A stretch of DNA of 64,000 bases, from assembly GCF_010093595.1 (NCBI RefSeq), contig NW_022985444.1, forward strand, positions 1,420,444 to 1,484,443. The letters run 5' to 3'. The notes under the pieces are model-generated. The model saw only the letters and a program-made list of their open reading frames with translations, was not told where the DNA came from and did no database searches. How positions within the stretch are numbered: position 1 is the stretch's first letter; every line of letters starts with the position of its first letter. This DNA comes from Mytilinidion resinicola. Its lineage: Eukaryota; Ascomycota; Dothideomycetes; Mytilinidiales; Mytilinidiaceae. Made by a program: the position numbers and the translations under genes. This document shows positions 46,011 to 57,428 of this stretch, one piece after another.

Positions 46011-47644
46011 ATTTTAAGCTAATATGTAGAGAAAATTCGTAATAAACAACAATTCAAATAAAACCACATTGTACATGGCAAGATCCCGTAACTCAACGAT
46101 GAATGCCATTTAGTTATCGTCCTGCACTAATAGTACACCTACAAGACACATATTGTCAATGATTTATATTACTACATACAGCCTCGAAAACAAGGAATTT
46201 ATAGAAGGCATTGCAATATAAATGACAATCTGCCTTCCCTAAGGCATACTGAGATAGTACTGTATGAGCTGAGTATGCCAAACCCGGCCTCTGCTAGTCC
46301 GTGTAGCGTAAGCGGCTGATCCAATAAGAAGCCGAATCTTAAGAATTTTCTTGCAGGGGGGTTCGCAATGTTATTAGTACTTGCAAAGCTTATACTAGAA
46401 AAGAGCTAAAGGAATGCGTAAAATTAAGGGGGCATTACTTATACCTCTAAGCTCTATTATAAATGGGCTACTGGCTAGCAGCGATAATAGCGCGGGGCTA
46501 CTAATAGTTGCCCTAATATTTGTCCTAATATCCGCCTAGACAATATTACTACTAGAATCTAAAGTACTATTATAATATCCTCCTTAATAAAACTAGACCA
46601 ATAAAGACTAGTAGTATCTGGCCCATCTAAGACACCTAAACTGGCCAGATTAAACCCAAGAGTCCTAGCAAAGCAAATTCCAAAGTGGAGCTTATTAAGA
46701 CGGAAGATCCGGCGTGCGCGTAGGCAGGCAAAGTAGTAATCCCAAATAATATCCCTAAGAAGTTTAGCAGAATAATACAAGAAAAAAAAGAAAATAATAA
46801 GATATATACTGTAACTCCTTAGGTAATAGTATTAGTATATCCTCCTCTAGTATATCTAGTATACTACTGTAATTATTATCCCTAAAAATATATCTAAAGG
46901 TATTTCTTAGTATTAACCATAGATAAAAAAAACTATAGTAAAACCTTTAGTAGGAATAAAGGCATAAATAATAGTAGAATTAGCTATATTATAAGAAATA
47001 TAAGGGAAAAAAAAGTAAAAGAGATATCTATATAAAATTTATAAGATAGAAGAAAGATAATATATAATAGTACTATATTTAGTAGTATAGAACACCTAAT
47101 ATACCTAGAAAGTAAGAACTAATAGGAAGATATAGATATAAACTAATAAGATTAGGCAGCTAACTTAAAAAGAAGACCGGTATAGTAATAAGTAGTAGCC
47201 TAGCTAGACTAAAAGATAATATAAAGAAAACCTGCTTAATATAGATAATAAGTAAGATTTTAGGCTTCTAGGCGGTATTTTAGCTATATAAAGACACCCT
47301 TATATAACTATTTAAAAGTGCCCCTTATATAGTAACTACTTTTTACTTACTAGAGTAAAGGTTAAAAAAGAGAAGATATATAAATAGTATTTTATAGCCC
47401 CTTTAAGCGGTAAATATAATCTAAGGGGGAATTTATAGGTTCCTTTTATAAGTATTCTATAAATTTAACTAGATATTGGTTAGTAGTAAAGGTACACTAA
47501 TAGAAGTAATATTATAGAGTAAAGCTGCCCTTATATATAAAGATTTATATACTATTTTAGCTATACTAGAATCTATTTAAAATTTCTATATAATAGTAAC
47601 TATACTAATAATATCTATAGCCTATACTATATATAGACACAGCA

Positions 47645-47948
47645 TGTGGAAAACTGTGGTAGAGGGCCCTGGCAAGAGGGCCGCGCGAACTCTACTTTGT
47701 ATGTAACTCTTGTAGCTCTGCAATGCAAATGTATCCTGGCCCCCGGCTTTACGGAAGAGCACGCACGCGCACTACCCGCAGGCGTGCTCTTACGCTAATT
47801 GTAAACCAGCTTACATCTCTGGAATCCAATTGACTCGACCCGAACCTAGGAGGACGACCCAACCCTGAACCCTGGAAGGATTTACAACGACGCACCGCGA
47901 TGGCTTATTCCGTGGCCGGCTTAACAGAGCTGCCACGCGTCCCCAACA
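47645..47948 (-). mobile_element. Probable solo LTR
   Basis: 304-bp GC-rich block sharply bounded by AT-rich DNA, starting TGTGGAAAACTGTGG and ending GACGCG-less AACA on the + strand; on the minus strand it runs from TGTTGGGGACGCGTGGC to CCACAGTTTTCCACA, with LTR-like TG..CA ends. No target duplication is evident and no internal retroelement genes adjoin, so it may be a truncated or solo LTR. Confidence 0.5.
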
Positions 47949-48540
47949 GTTGTACATTAGCATGAAGAGCGCACGGCGCTACACACCGCAGAAAGCAAGG
48001 TTTTCATCCAAACGCTGCCTAGCACGAACGGTTTCTCCTTGTATACTTAGCCTAGATAGAACTGCTGCATGGACCCCTACGGGAACTAAATCAGCATAAT
48101 AGAACTTAATAATAATAATAATATACTATATATAATAATTATATTATACTAACTAAGTATAATATCCTAGGGTATACATTATAATTCTATATTATATTAT
48201 AATATAATACTAATTAATATGGAGTAGTAGTATTGCTTTAGTATATAAATAATACTTGTAAGGATTATAATAGCATAAGCGTTATATCCCTATGCATAAA
48301 GCTCTCAAAACAACTAAGACTATGCACGTTTGAACGTGATATAGTAAACGTTTTGAACAGGAAAAGTGAGATGACGTTACAGAAGCGTTAGAGGACGTTT
48401 CACAATGCTATACGTATGTATATATGTGCAACTCCGCTGCCGTCGATGTAAAGTAGAACTTAAGCAATACAACTCTGTTCTATCTCTCTCTGCATCGACT
48501 CTATACCTTTGACAATACTATTTAGAAAAGTAGAGAAATA

Positions 48541-48543
48541 GAC

Positions 48544-48588
<45 letters not shown>

Positions 48589-48603
48589 NNNNNNNNNNNN
48601 NNN

Positions 48604-48652
<49 letters not shown>
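48541..48652 (+). repeat. AGAT microsatellite with assembly gap
   Basis: A GATA/AGAT tetranucleotide array interrupted by 15 N at 48589-48603. True length is unknown because the assembly could not span it. Confidence 0.95.
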
Positions 48653-48839
48653 TATAAACAGATAGTATAATCTATATAGTAGTGGCCGCCCCTATTAAAA
48701 TCTTGCAATATATAACACGTCCGTTTATAAATATAATAATAACTATACTATAATAATAATAAAAGCCCTTATACTAAGAAAGTAGAATAGGTTTTACTCT
48801 TTAGGCCTACAAGCAAGGCTAAATTAAAAATTTTAAGGC

Positions 48840-49869
48840 CGCAGTAAAGGTATATAATATGCTTCTAAAGACTCTAAGGCGATACTATACTAGTATTTAA
48901 CCACAACGCGGCTATAATGCGCTAAATTGCTGTTTTCTAATAGTGTAAGAGAAGGCCCTTAAGCAGTAGATTTTATAAATATAGTATACTACTAAGAATT
49001 ACAACTATATAAGAGATGGCCGCTATTTTAGCTGCGCAGCGCATTAGGCCTGCTGCTACTAAGCCTATTAGCTAGAACTGGGTAGTAAACTTTATTAAGC
49101 GCTATAATAATTATATAATCTAAATTTAATTAAAAGTATAATTACTAAGAGGCTAAATATAAAGATCCTATTATTATTTAAGGCTAGTATAAATATATAG
49201 AGGATATAAAGATGCAATATAGGATTCTAGCTAATAATAACTAGAACTTTAATAAGACTGGCTTCTAGATAGGTGTTATATAACTGCAAAAGTTATTACA
49301 GGCACTAATAGGGCCGGCCGGCCTAGGACTATATAGCCAGGCAATTAAAAGTAGCTTATAATTATTAAGTGCATTAATATATTAAGGTTTGCAATTCCAC
49401 TGCTTATTATCTTTAAGGCCCTAATACACTAGGCTGCTTAGTACTAGGATATTATTATTCAATATAACTAGTTAATTAGCGTTAGTAAGAATAGCTGGAT
49501 AATAAATAAAATAGGCCTTATATAGATTAAGTAATTCTATAAGTATATAAAGGATTGCACTATTAGCATGTATTAGCTGCTAGTGCTAGATAGCTATAGC
49601 AGCTATATTAGCCCCGAATTTAACTAATTCTAGATAGATTATAGTATTATCACTGTATTATACCAGCATATTTATTATATCTACTGCAGCTGCTTAATAT
49701 AAGCTGTTTCCTACTGCTTAAGTAAGCCTATAGACGCCTTATTAAAGATATTATAGGCAGTGGTGTCAACTATATTAATAAGCGCGAATTCTTACCGCTG
49801 TATAGGCAGGCTAGGAAATAAGCTCTATATTAAAGCAATTTACAGGCAGGATTTACAGCTACTAGCTTT
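48840..49869 (+). pseudogene. pogo/Fot1-type transposase fossil, heavily RIP-like mutated
   Basis: Reading the + strand through many TAA/TAG stops and frame slips gives segments in the order of a Fot1/pogo DDE transposase: a CENP-B HTH piece (NWVVNFIKRYNN), TAKVITGTNRAGRPRTI then PGN, FAIPLLIIFKA, a catalytic-core piece LLVLDSYSSYISPEFN, then REFLPLYRQARK and a final QAGF. Most stops fall where TGG or CAA/CAG are expected. The piece ends directly at the iterons of the next element, suggesting insertion or deletion there. Confidence 0.7.
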
Positions 49870-50073
49870 ATAGCATCACGTACGGCCTCGTGTATAGCAT
49901 CACGTACGGCCTCGTGTATAGCATCACGTACGGCCTCGCGTATAGCATCACGTACGGCCTCATGTATAGCATCACGTACGGCCTCGCGTATAGCATCACG
50001 TACGGCCTCGCGTATAGCATCACGTACGGCCTCGCGTATAGCATCACGTACGGCCTTGCGTATAGCATCACGT
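49870..50073 (-). repeat. Seventeen 12-bp iterons in family A copy 3
   Basis: Perfectly phased 204 bp of alternating ATAGCATCACGT and ACGGCCTCGCG/T units (reverse complement of the copy 1 units). It is the most homogeneous of the three arrays. Confidence 0.88.
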
Positions 50074-50205
50074 GTAGAAAGACGTAAAGGTGAATGCCCG
50101 GAGGAAGCTCCGGGCTCTCCGAGCCAATCAGAAGGTGGTGAAGCGCCAAGGGGGGGGGGGGGGGTGTACGTGTAGTGAAAAGGGGGTGTACGAGTAGCGC
50201 TCCCC
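49870..50205 (-). mobile_element. Iteron element, family A copy 3 (truncated)
   Basis: Only one end is present: TGAATGCCCGGAGGAAGCTC, the GAGCCAATCAGAAGGTGG block, a long G run, two GGGGGTGTACG-type motifs and the end AGTAGCGCTCCCC. The other arm is missing, and iterons directly abut the transposase fossil. Sequence is far less mutated than copy 2. Confidence 0.65.
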
Positions 50206-50264
50206 TTATATTAAGTGGTGGTGGAGTTATAAGCGTGCAAAACTAGCAGTTTTGGCGGTAATTT

Positions 50265-50337
50265 TGGGTGGCTCGACCGGGTGGCTGGCTCGACCGGGTG
50301 GCTGGCTCGACCGGGTGGCTGGCTCGACCGGGTGGCC
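50265..50337 (+). repeat. 17-bp tandem repeat GTGGCTGGCTCGACCGG
   Basis: About four near-perfect units just after the iteron element. No function is apparent. Confidence 0.85.
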
Positions 50338-50439
50338 AGGATGTTAAGCAATTGCTTCGGCATGCCATGTTTTATGTAACTCGCATTTTAGTCCAAAGGG
50401 CGGAGCATGTGATCAGTTTTACTCTTTGGATAATCTTCT

Positions 50440-50902
50440 CTCCATTCATTCATCTTAGGGACCTGATTGAAAGAGAAGCTACGGAAAGAATGGAAAGCCT
50501 CACTGGGATCACTGGCGGAATTTTCTTCTTTTCCGGAACACTTCACAGCCACTCTAGGTTTGAATCTGCTCGGAAATGCCAACTTGGTCGTGCCTTGATA
50601 CCTACGGGCATGGAACCCTGTTTGTAGGGACATTTCATGGGAGCGATGTTCCTAACCTCTTTGAGATTACGCAGGGAGAGCCACAGAATTCGACACAGTC
50701 GTACTATATCTCGGTTGTATATACAATGAATCCGAATGTGGACACGAATGTGTCGTTGCCTAGATGGCCACAGTGGGCACAGTGGGGAGAAAACGAGGAG
50801 TTGCTCCAATTTGGAGCGGAGGAGAATGAGGTGGTGACGGACACATTTGGGCAGGAGAGCTTTGAGGTGATTCAGGAGAAGCTTACAGAGCTGAGATTGT
50901 GA
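50440..50902 (+). pseudogene. C-terminal relic of a type-B carboxylesterase/lipase
   Basis: The frame from 50576 reads GHGTLFVGTFHGSDVPNLFE, which carries the region of the catalytic His in type-B carboxylesterases, then NPNVDTNVSLPRWPQW and LLQFGAEENEVV, a typical C-terminus, and a natural stop. Upstream sequence (RMESLTGITGGIFFFSG) continues in a different frame, so a frameshift lies near 50570. The nucleophile and signal-peptide parts are absent, and the fragment starts at the edge of the repeat island. It is probably a gene truncated by island expansion. Confidence 0.6.
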
Positions 50903-51332
50903 AGAGATTGCTTTTCCAATTGTTTTTCGCTGACGTACCGCGTACCTCAAGGTGTACATCCGCATAAAGTAAATGAGTAAAAAGTGCCAACCTAATCCCG
51001 ACCTGTCCAGCATCTTTGCATCACCGGCAACGGGACGTGTGGATTGCTCTAGCCAACTGCTGGTTTAGATCTATTTAAACAAGGGCAGATGATCCTCTCG
51101 GGAAATTTGCTTGAGGTTCGGAGCTTGCGGAGCTATATGTGATCTTATTTCGTGACCCGGGACAGGCTTGCGCCCCTTCACTAAAAATTGATAATGTTGT
51201 GAAGACGAATGCCCAATCTTGGGGTCTGAGACTGCAGAAAGCTGAATCGAAGCTGAGCCAGGCCTTAGTAACATATATGGTAAGTGCACAAGACTGTAAT
51301 CCGTTATCAGGACTTAGGAGGTATATACGCAT
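50903..51332. other. Intergenic region
   Basis: About 430 bp between the esterase relic and the next gene's 3' end. Short open frames only. Confidence 0.4.
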
Positions 51333-52695
51333 CTAGATTTTGAAGATAGATCGTACTCTTGTGGCAACACCACGATTCTTGCTGCGCGGCAACCGTCCAG
51401 CAGCAGCTCTGCTCCGTAGAACTCTTTTGCATGTAACTTCAGATTTTAACAAAATGAAACTCTGGTCATATATATATCCATTTGCATTACCACATCTCTC
51501 CAGGGCCGGTGCGACCGCAAGTTCAACTTTTCCTGGATTATCGATCTCTTCGTCGTCTATTTCCTCCATTTCAGATTCATAGAACATGTATCCATACTGT
51601 TGGCTGGCTTTGCCCCCAGTGTACGTCACAAATCGGTAGTCTGCTTGTTGCTTTTTGAATTTCAAGTCGAGGGCCGCCGCAGCGGACACTATTGTCTTGA
51701 GATCTTCTTTCCCCGAGCGAAGGCTCTGAGTTGCCCAAGGCCTCAATTTTCGACGGATGCGGCTTGCAAACTTGCCGATCCATTTCAGGATCGGCCCAGC
51801 GTCGAAGTTTGGGCTCCATTTGCCATCGACTTCGGGGACGAGTAGGTTTGTGGTAAGAGCTCTCCAATGGTGGTACTCTTCAGCATCTTCCTCATTCTTT
51901 ACCCCTATCATTGACAGTTAGTGTCAGATCATCTACTTCCGAACCCTAGGTCTTGCCTTTTCGGATCGCCTCATTCAATGGGCGGAGTTTACGATCTCCG
52001 AGTTTACCCGCCCAGACGTATCCGCAGCCTTTATGGTAGCTACTAAATATTCGAGCCTGTAGCTTGCTCCACAGGTACGCTTGTATAAGGAGTGGCCGAT
52101 CCTGCGGATGCTTGAGATATGCGGCATAGTTATCCGTAAGATGGCCGAAAAGCTCTTTCGAAGAATACAATGCTGGTCGACTTTGACGTTTTGCCGACGT
52201 ACCGCTGAAGTAGCGTTCTGACCACTGACGTACCTCCCAGCGCAGTGCCTGCAGCTCTTCTACCAAGGCTCTGTCGTCTGGTCGGTAGTGACCATTTGAT
52301 CGCGGCGACCCATGCTTGGTGGTGGACATTCGAAGCTGTTGTCGAAGCTGGTCTCTTTCTCTTGTGACGGCTACGATGCGCTCTATTAACTCGTCTTGGC
52401 TTAAACCACGATCGAACTTTGGTCTCGATGGCGATTTTGCTGGAACGGAGGGTACGCTTGTCTTCGTAATAACTGGTACTCGCCCAGTCCCTGAGGACGT
52501 GGATGATGACGCTGAGCCGTGAAGGCCCTCATCACCGGGCACGACCAAAAACGGCCTGTTATTCCGCAGAGGGGTTGGCTGCCATGAAGAGTGGAAAGCA
52601 TTGGGTATCAATTGCTCCTCGTCCGACCACTCGTTCTCGGACTCGCGTAACAACGGTGGGGTTTCCACCTCGTGGACGACGAAGGGGTTTTCCAT
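51333..52695 (-). CDS. Hypothetical protein with central coiled coil
   Basis: Two exons, 51957-52695 and 51333-51904, joined across a 52-bp intron with a GC donor (AAAG|GCAAGA), a CACTAAC branch point and TAG acceptor, giving 436 residues. The N-terminus (MENPFVVHEVETPPLL) is acidic and disordered. A predicted coiled coil lies near residues 100-135 (ELIERIVAVTRERDQLRQQL). A helical part follows (YSSKELFGHLTDNYAAYL), then after the intron EEDAEEYHHWRALTTNLL and a Cys-poor, Arg-rich C-terminus. I do not recognise the family. The reading frame, branch point and continuity of helices support a real gene. Confidence 0.7.
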
Positions 52696-53525
52696 CGAAG
52701 AGCTGAGCACTTCAGCTGAAGGGCAGGATAATTTGAGGGCGGAAAGGGTCGAGTCGCGGACGTCTGTAGGGCTGTTAAACGATGATGCATGATGCCGACA
52801 AGCACTACGAACCTGTATTGCCCTCCGTGGTCATGTCACCTTTGGGCGCATTGCACTGGGCCAGACGGCCGAACCGTTTCAACTTCTGAGCTTATCCTCG
52901 GGGCCAGGGCTGAGCTGTGGTTCGAGATCGGTTGGTGCTGGCTAGTGGGAAGGGTCGCAGGGCTGGCTGAGGATTTGAACGCGGTGGGAGCAAACAACAT
53001 GCCCAGCGCAGGGCGACGCTCTCCCCATCGTGAGAGACAGAGGTGGCCAATCCTGCTTCTTGCCCTGAGTCGTATCTAGCTGCAAGAGAGATGGCGGTTA
53101 TGCAGCCAGTCAAGTCCCTCGGGGCGGATGAGGGGTGGGCTGCCAAGACGGGTGATGCATTAAATAGGGTCCACCTTCTGCAGACCCATGCGAAGCTCGC
53201 CTGGCATGTCTGGCCTGCAGGTGTTTCGGCCTTGTTCTTGAATACGATACATGTCTTGGTTTCTATTTTGAGGGCTCAAGTTTGCCCAACAAACTATCAC
53301 TCTCGCTGCATTCAACTGATTAATTCGCTCACATCGGTGTACATGTCTCATACCGTGCTTTTTCCTGGGCTACTTTGAGCTTGGATGTTTATTACTTTCC
53401 TCACTGATCTTAGTAGCGATGACGAGTTGATTGATGACGAAAATGCCCAGGCCCGCCTTCAACGCCAATGCCCTTGCCCGGTAGATGCCGACTGAACCTA
53501 ACCAATCTTACCACCTCTTGACGGC
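52696..53525. other. Intergenic region
   Basis: About 830 bp holding the promoter of the hypothetical gene and the 3' flank of the UCH gene. Open frames on both strands lack domains or codon pattern. Confidence 0.4.
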
Positions 53526-54313
53526 CTAATCAAGGCTGGAAGCCAGAGCAACGATGCTGAACCGAAGGTCCTCCCCCATGTTCTTGATAAACCGACGAAC
53601 GCCGAGCTGCAATGCCTTCTCGCTGAGAGCATCATCATCCTCACTGAGCACTCCCCGATCCAAGGGCCCCTTCCATCCTCCCTCCAGCTCCCATAGACGC
53701 CCATCATCTCCCTTGACAAAAGCAATGAAATGCTGTCCGACATGGTCGAAGGACGGTGGAGGAGCCGTGTCGCCTTTCTGCGCTGCGGAAGCATGGGCTA
53801 CCTCTAAAGCCTGAGAGTTGTACAAAACGTCCGCACGAGGGCTCGGCTTCAGCGGTATGGCTTCTTTGAGGATAGCCTCGAGATCAGATCCAGGTTGGAT
53901 GTAATTTCGTGCTCCGCCGTTGCAGACGGCATGCAGGCAGCCGATTAAGCCGCACGCATTTCCGATGGTCTGTTTGAACCATACAATGGGTTCAGCTTCT
54001 CCAGAACCATCGTAGGCAGGAATCGTCTCGTCCTCTTCCTCGCGGGTTTTATAGTAAGCCTTGGCGGGACAGATGAAAATGAGAGCATGCACGGGACGTG
54101 GAATGAAAGCAAGTAGCTCCGGCTCGTCGATGCTGTAGATGTCATAGAAGCCCAGTTCCGGAGAAACGCCAAGGAGATGAACGAGATGAGTGAAGACCTC
54201 CGGGTTGTTCTCTACCGGCTAATCAGATGGTGGAATGGATAGAGTCCTTGCCTGAACGAACCTAGAGGAACGAAGTGCTTCTTCGTCGTATCAACTTTTC
54301 CTGGGTCGGCCAT
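53526..54313 (-). CDS. YUH1: Ubiquitin C-terminal hydrolase, UCH-L family (Yuh1-like)
   Basis: Cysteine protease (peptidase C12) that removes small adducts from the C-terminus of ubiquitin or Nedd8/Rub1. Exon 1 is 54262-54313, the intron 54212-54261 and exon 2 53526-54211, giving 245 residues; the join restores HFVPLENNPEVFTHLVHLLG. Catalytic residues by spacing: oxyanion Gln98 and nucleophile Cys104 in QTIGNACGLIG, and His178 in GQHFIAFVKG. The third triad position reads LWELEGGW, so Glu194 stands where most UCH enzymes have Asp. An active-site crossover loop lies near 145-172. Length fits the UCH-L subfamily, without a UCH37-type tail. Confidence 0.9.
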
Positions 54314-54869
54314 TGTAGAGGTTGTTTGATGTTATGGAGAGCAGAAGGTGATTGTTTGTGGAGGTTGTGGGTGCGGGCTGTAGGCAACAGAGCAACGCAA
54401 CAGCCGCCAAGCCTGGACCATCTAACGAGGCCCTAACGAAAGATGCATAAACCAGCTCAAATATATGAATTCCTTAGATTTTTGATAAAGGAAGATTCAG
54501 ATCATGCGTGAATCGTGACATCAATGCTGTGTACGTCTAATTAGCATAAACCTCGATGCTAACTAGGCAAAATCGGCATTACGAAATGAATAGAGAAGCT
54601 GACGCTAAATAAAATCGTCCTGGAGCTTGTGAAGGGCGCCAGTGTCCGTGTGCCTTTACGTTCTGGCATCGAGAATTGGTATACATTTTGCGGGTGTGGG
54701 AATTATGAGCATTGAAGTAATGATGAGACTTTTTTCCTTTCTCCCCGTTCCTCTTCAGGCACCGGAGCAATTGCGCCTAAGTAGAAATACAATAAATGTT
54801 ACAGTTCCTTCTACATGCTAGGCCGGTGAACGAATGTAACGGATAGCCAGCTTCTACTAACTCTTACAT
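54314..54869. other. Intergenic region
   Basis: About 560 bp between the UCH start and the TrpRS 3' end. No feature recognised beyond the expected UCH promoter. Confidence 0.4.
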
Positions 54870-56107
54870 CTACAAGCCTACCGCCTCCCGAACAAGGGCC
54901 ATTGTAGCATCGGCGCTAGCACGAGCTCTACGTGAGCCTTCCTCGTTCATATCCGACAGCCAATGCGTATTAGCATCATGCATCACACTTTCGTACTTGT
55001 CTCTAATACTACTGAGACGTTCGTCAATGGAGTCAGCAACCTTCTCTTTGAAGGCACGCATCGACAAGTCTTTATAGTCATGGGCGAGCTCGTGACAAGA
55101 CCGAACTTCGGCAGCGTCCAGGTGATACAGAATCTCAATTAAATTAGACACGCCTGGTCGTTGCTGGGGGTCATATGTTATGCTGCTGATCGAGTCAGTC
55201 AACGCGGACTTGATTTTCTTTGTGATCTCATCTCGAGAGTCTGATATGAGTATTCTTGACTTCGGATTTTTATGGGATTTCGACATCTTTAGTTGGGGCT
55301 GTGTAAGAGACATGACTCTCTTTGCAGGTGCTGCACTTATTAGCGGAGGAGGAAATAGTTTTGATCTATTTGGACTGACATAGTATTGTTTCTGGTGGCA
55401 CAAGAATCTTGCCGGATGTATGGTTGAAGGCATTGGCACAGTTACGAGCAAATTCGAGATGCTGGCTCTGGTCCTCGCCGACAGGCACATGCGTAGCACT
55501 GGTGACATCTACAATCAGCTGTGAATAGGTATGCAAGGAGAAGACACGTACCGGTGTACCAGAACGTCGGCCGCTTGAAGGACCGGATATGAGAAAAGAC
55601 CAAGTCTGAGTTTGGCTTTGGAGGACTCATCAAGAGGAGAGACGTTGTCTGGGAGGGCCAATTTACTCTGTATCAAAGTCAACCAAGACGTCCCGACAGG
55701 AAACGAAGCAAAAGTACCTTCCACTGTGTCATTCTCGAGAGGTAGCCTATGGATGCAGTGCAGCTAAGGATCCACATCAATTCTGAATGCGCCGGCACGG
55801 CAGATTGACAGAAGATTATGGAGCGCTTCGGATCCAGTCCTACAGCAATCAGGGACGCAAACATCTCCTTGCGCCACTGTCGTAAACGGGCTGGATCTTG
55901 GGCGACTGTGATAGCATGGAGGTCCACAACGGAGTAGAGCAGTGTCGACTCTGGCGCGGCCTCATCCTGTAGTTTGACCCATTGGCGGAGGGCACCGAGA
56001 TAGTTCCCTAGATGCGGGACTCCGGTCGGTTGAATGCCCGAGAACACAACCTGGCGGCGCGAGGGCGAGGCGGCGATGGACAAGAGCCGCGAGGTAGGTC
56101 GGAGCAT
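54870..56107 (-). CDS. MSW1: Mitochondrial tryptophanyl-tRNA synthetase
   Basis: Class I synthetase charging mitochondrial tRNA-Trp. Four exons: 55718-56107, 55552-55667, 55380-55498 and 54870-55330, giving 361 residues, the size of bacterial/mitochondrial TrpRS. The Rossmann start is VVFSGIQPTGVPHLGNYLGA, where PHLGN is the HIGH-type motif. SYPVLQAADVLVHR precedes ATHVPVGEDQSQHLEFARN across intron 2. Intron 3 splits the segment that joins to ILSPAKRVMSL, and the KMSKS loop is present as KMSKSHKNPKSR. The N-terminus (MLRPTSRLLSIAASPSRRQ) is a clear mitochondrial presequence. It is divergent from RVS161. Confidence 0.93.
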
Positions 56108-56493
56108 GGTAGGTTGCTGGAGGCGGGTTGGAAAGACGAGTGAACCAAGCTATTGGCCGCCGCTCACACCACCGAGTCGCAGAATAAGCGTGTTGCAGGC
56201 ATTTTGAGGGATGAAATAGGCAGTCGCATCTTAATGTCTTGAAGGCTTTAAAACCGTTTGCTGTAATATTCACATTCGGCGCTGAGCAAAAACAACGTAC
56301 GGAAGTGGTTAGACGGAGGTGAAGGCTTCGTCATTGCATTTCACGATCCGCCCACCACAGCCACTGTACGTTGCCCTTTACACACTCTACAATCTCCGCT
56401 TCTCCTATTCAACCCTCGCCTATTACCACCACCTCACCGTATACAACCCTCCCGTCGAACACACAATCTTGCACCCCACAACGACCCGCCAAC
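56108..56493. promoter_or_regulatory. Divergent promoter MSW1/RVS161
   Basis: About 390 bp between opposite start codons. The RVS161 leader is C/T-rich (near 56375-56490) and ends CCGCCAACATGTCC, a good initiation context. Confidence 0.45.
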
Positions 56494-57428
56494 ATGTCCT
56501 GGACCGGTTTCAAGAAGGGCGTCAACCGCGCCACGACGCAGGTGTTGATGAAGGCCGGACAGGTGGAGAGGACAAATGACCGCGACTTCGAGACCGAGCA
56601 CAGGCGCTTTCGCACCATGGAGACCGCCGCAAACAAGCTGCAGAAGGAGGCCAAGGGCTATCTAGACTCTCTTCGAGGTGGGATGCCCGCCTCCCTTCGC
56701 CAGGCCAACCCCACTGACTGGTCGCAGCCATGACCGCTTCGCAAATGCGCATTGCGGAAACAATAGATGCCTTCTACGGCGATGCCGGCGCAAAAGATGG
56801 TGTCAGCAGGAGCTACAAGCAGGCAGTCACGGATCTCGATGCTGAGACTATAAAAGCGCTGGACGGACCGTACCGGTATGCGAAAGTGTTGGCCTAACGG
56901 ATCTCATGAGCTGACGAAGTGCAGAACTACCGTCTTGGACCCCATCTCGAGGTTCTGCGCCTACTTTCCCGACATCAATGCCTGTTTGTTCTGCCGTCCT
57001 GCAGCCAGCACCAGCCGTCACTGACCCCGCTAGGCATAACGAAGAGAGAGCACAAGCAGATGGACTATGACCGCATGCGCGCTCAGGTCAAGAAGCTAAC
57101 CGATAAGCCCGACAAGGACGTGACCAAGCTACCACGCGCCGAAAAGGACGAGCAGCTTGCAAAGGCAGCCTATGATCAGCTGAACGAGACGTTGACCACG
57201 GAACTGCCTCAGCTCATCGATCTTCGTGTTCCGTATCTCGACCCCAGCTTTGAAGCACTAGTAAAGATTCAGCTCCGCTTCTGCGCAGAAGCGTATTCAC
57301 GAATGGCCCAGGTGCAACAGTACCTGGATGCAGATACTAGGGATCAATATGCTCAGGGACAGCTCGACGCCAGAGTGGAAGAGGTGCTAGAAGAGATCAG
57401 AGGATTGAGCATTGCTGGCACTGTCTGA
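56494..57428 (+). CDS. RVS161: BAR-domain protein Rvs161 (amphiphysin family)
   Basis: Membrane-curving BAR protein that pairs with Rvs167 in endocytic vesicle scission and actin organisation. Exons 56494-56677, 56728-56875, 56925-56983 and 57034-57428 give 261 residues, close to yeast Rvs161 (265). Almost the whole protein is the N-BAR domain: an amphipathic start (SWTGFKKGVNRATTQVLMK), helix 1 (FETEHRRFRTMETAANKLQK), the conserved TTVLDPISRFCAYFPDIN, and KREHKQMDYDRMRAQVKKL after intron 3. There is no SH3 domain, which separates it from Rvs167. The joins across all three introns restore family text, although intron 3 (50 bp) has a slightly weak GTTTGT donor. Confidence 0.93.

Larger units (their letters stand above)
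46011..50439. other. Second AT-rich repeat island
   Basis: About 4.4 kb, TA-dense, without an intact gene. It contains an LTR-like GC-rich block (47645-47948), an AGAT microsatellite with an assembly gap, a pogo/Fot1 transposase fossil (48840-49869), a truncated iteron element and a 17-bp tandem repeat. In 46,020-47,640 I see only degraded sequence of unknown origin. Confidence 0.7.

Noticed and set aside
46559..46780. 73-codon minus-strand frame in the second AT-rich island
   Set aside because: Somewhat protein-like and probably transposon-derived, but I could not tie it to a family, so it is not listed as a gene.
48460..48708. Poly-(Tyr-Leu-Ser-Ile) open frame across the N gap
   Set aside because: Translation of the AGAT microsatellite with unknown bases; not a gene.
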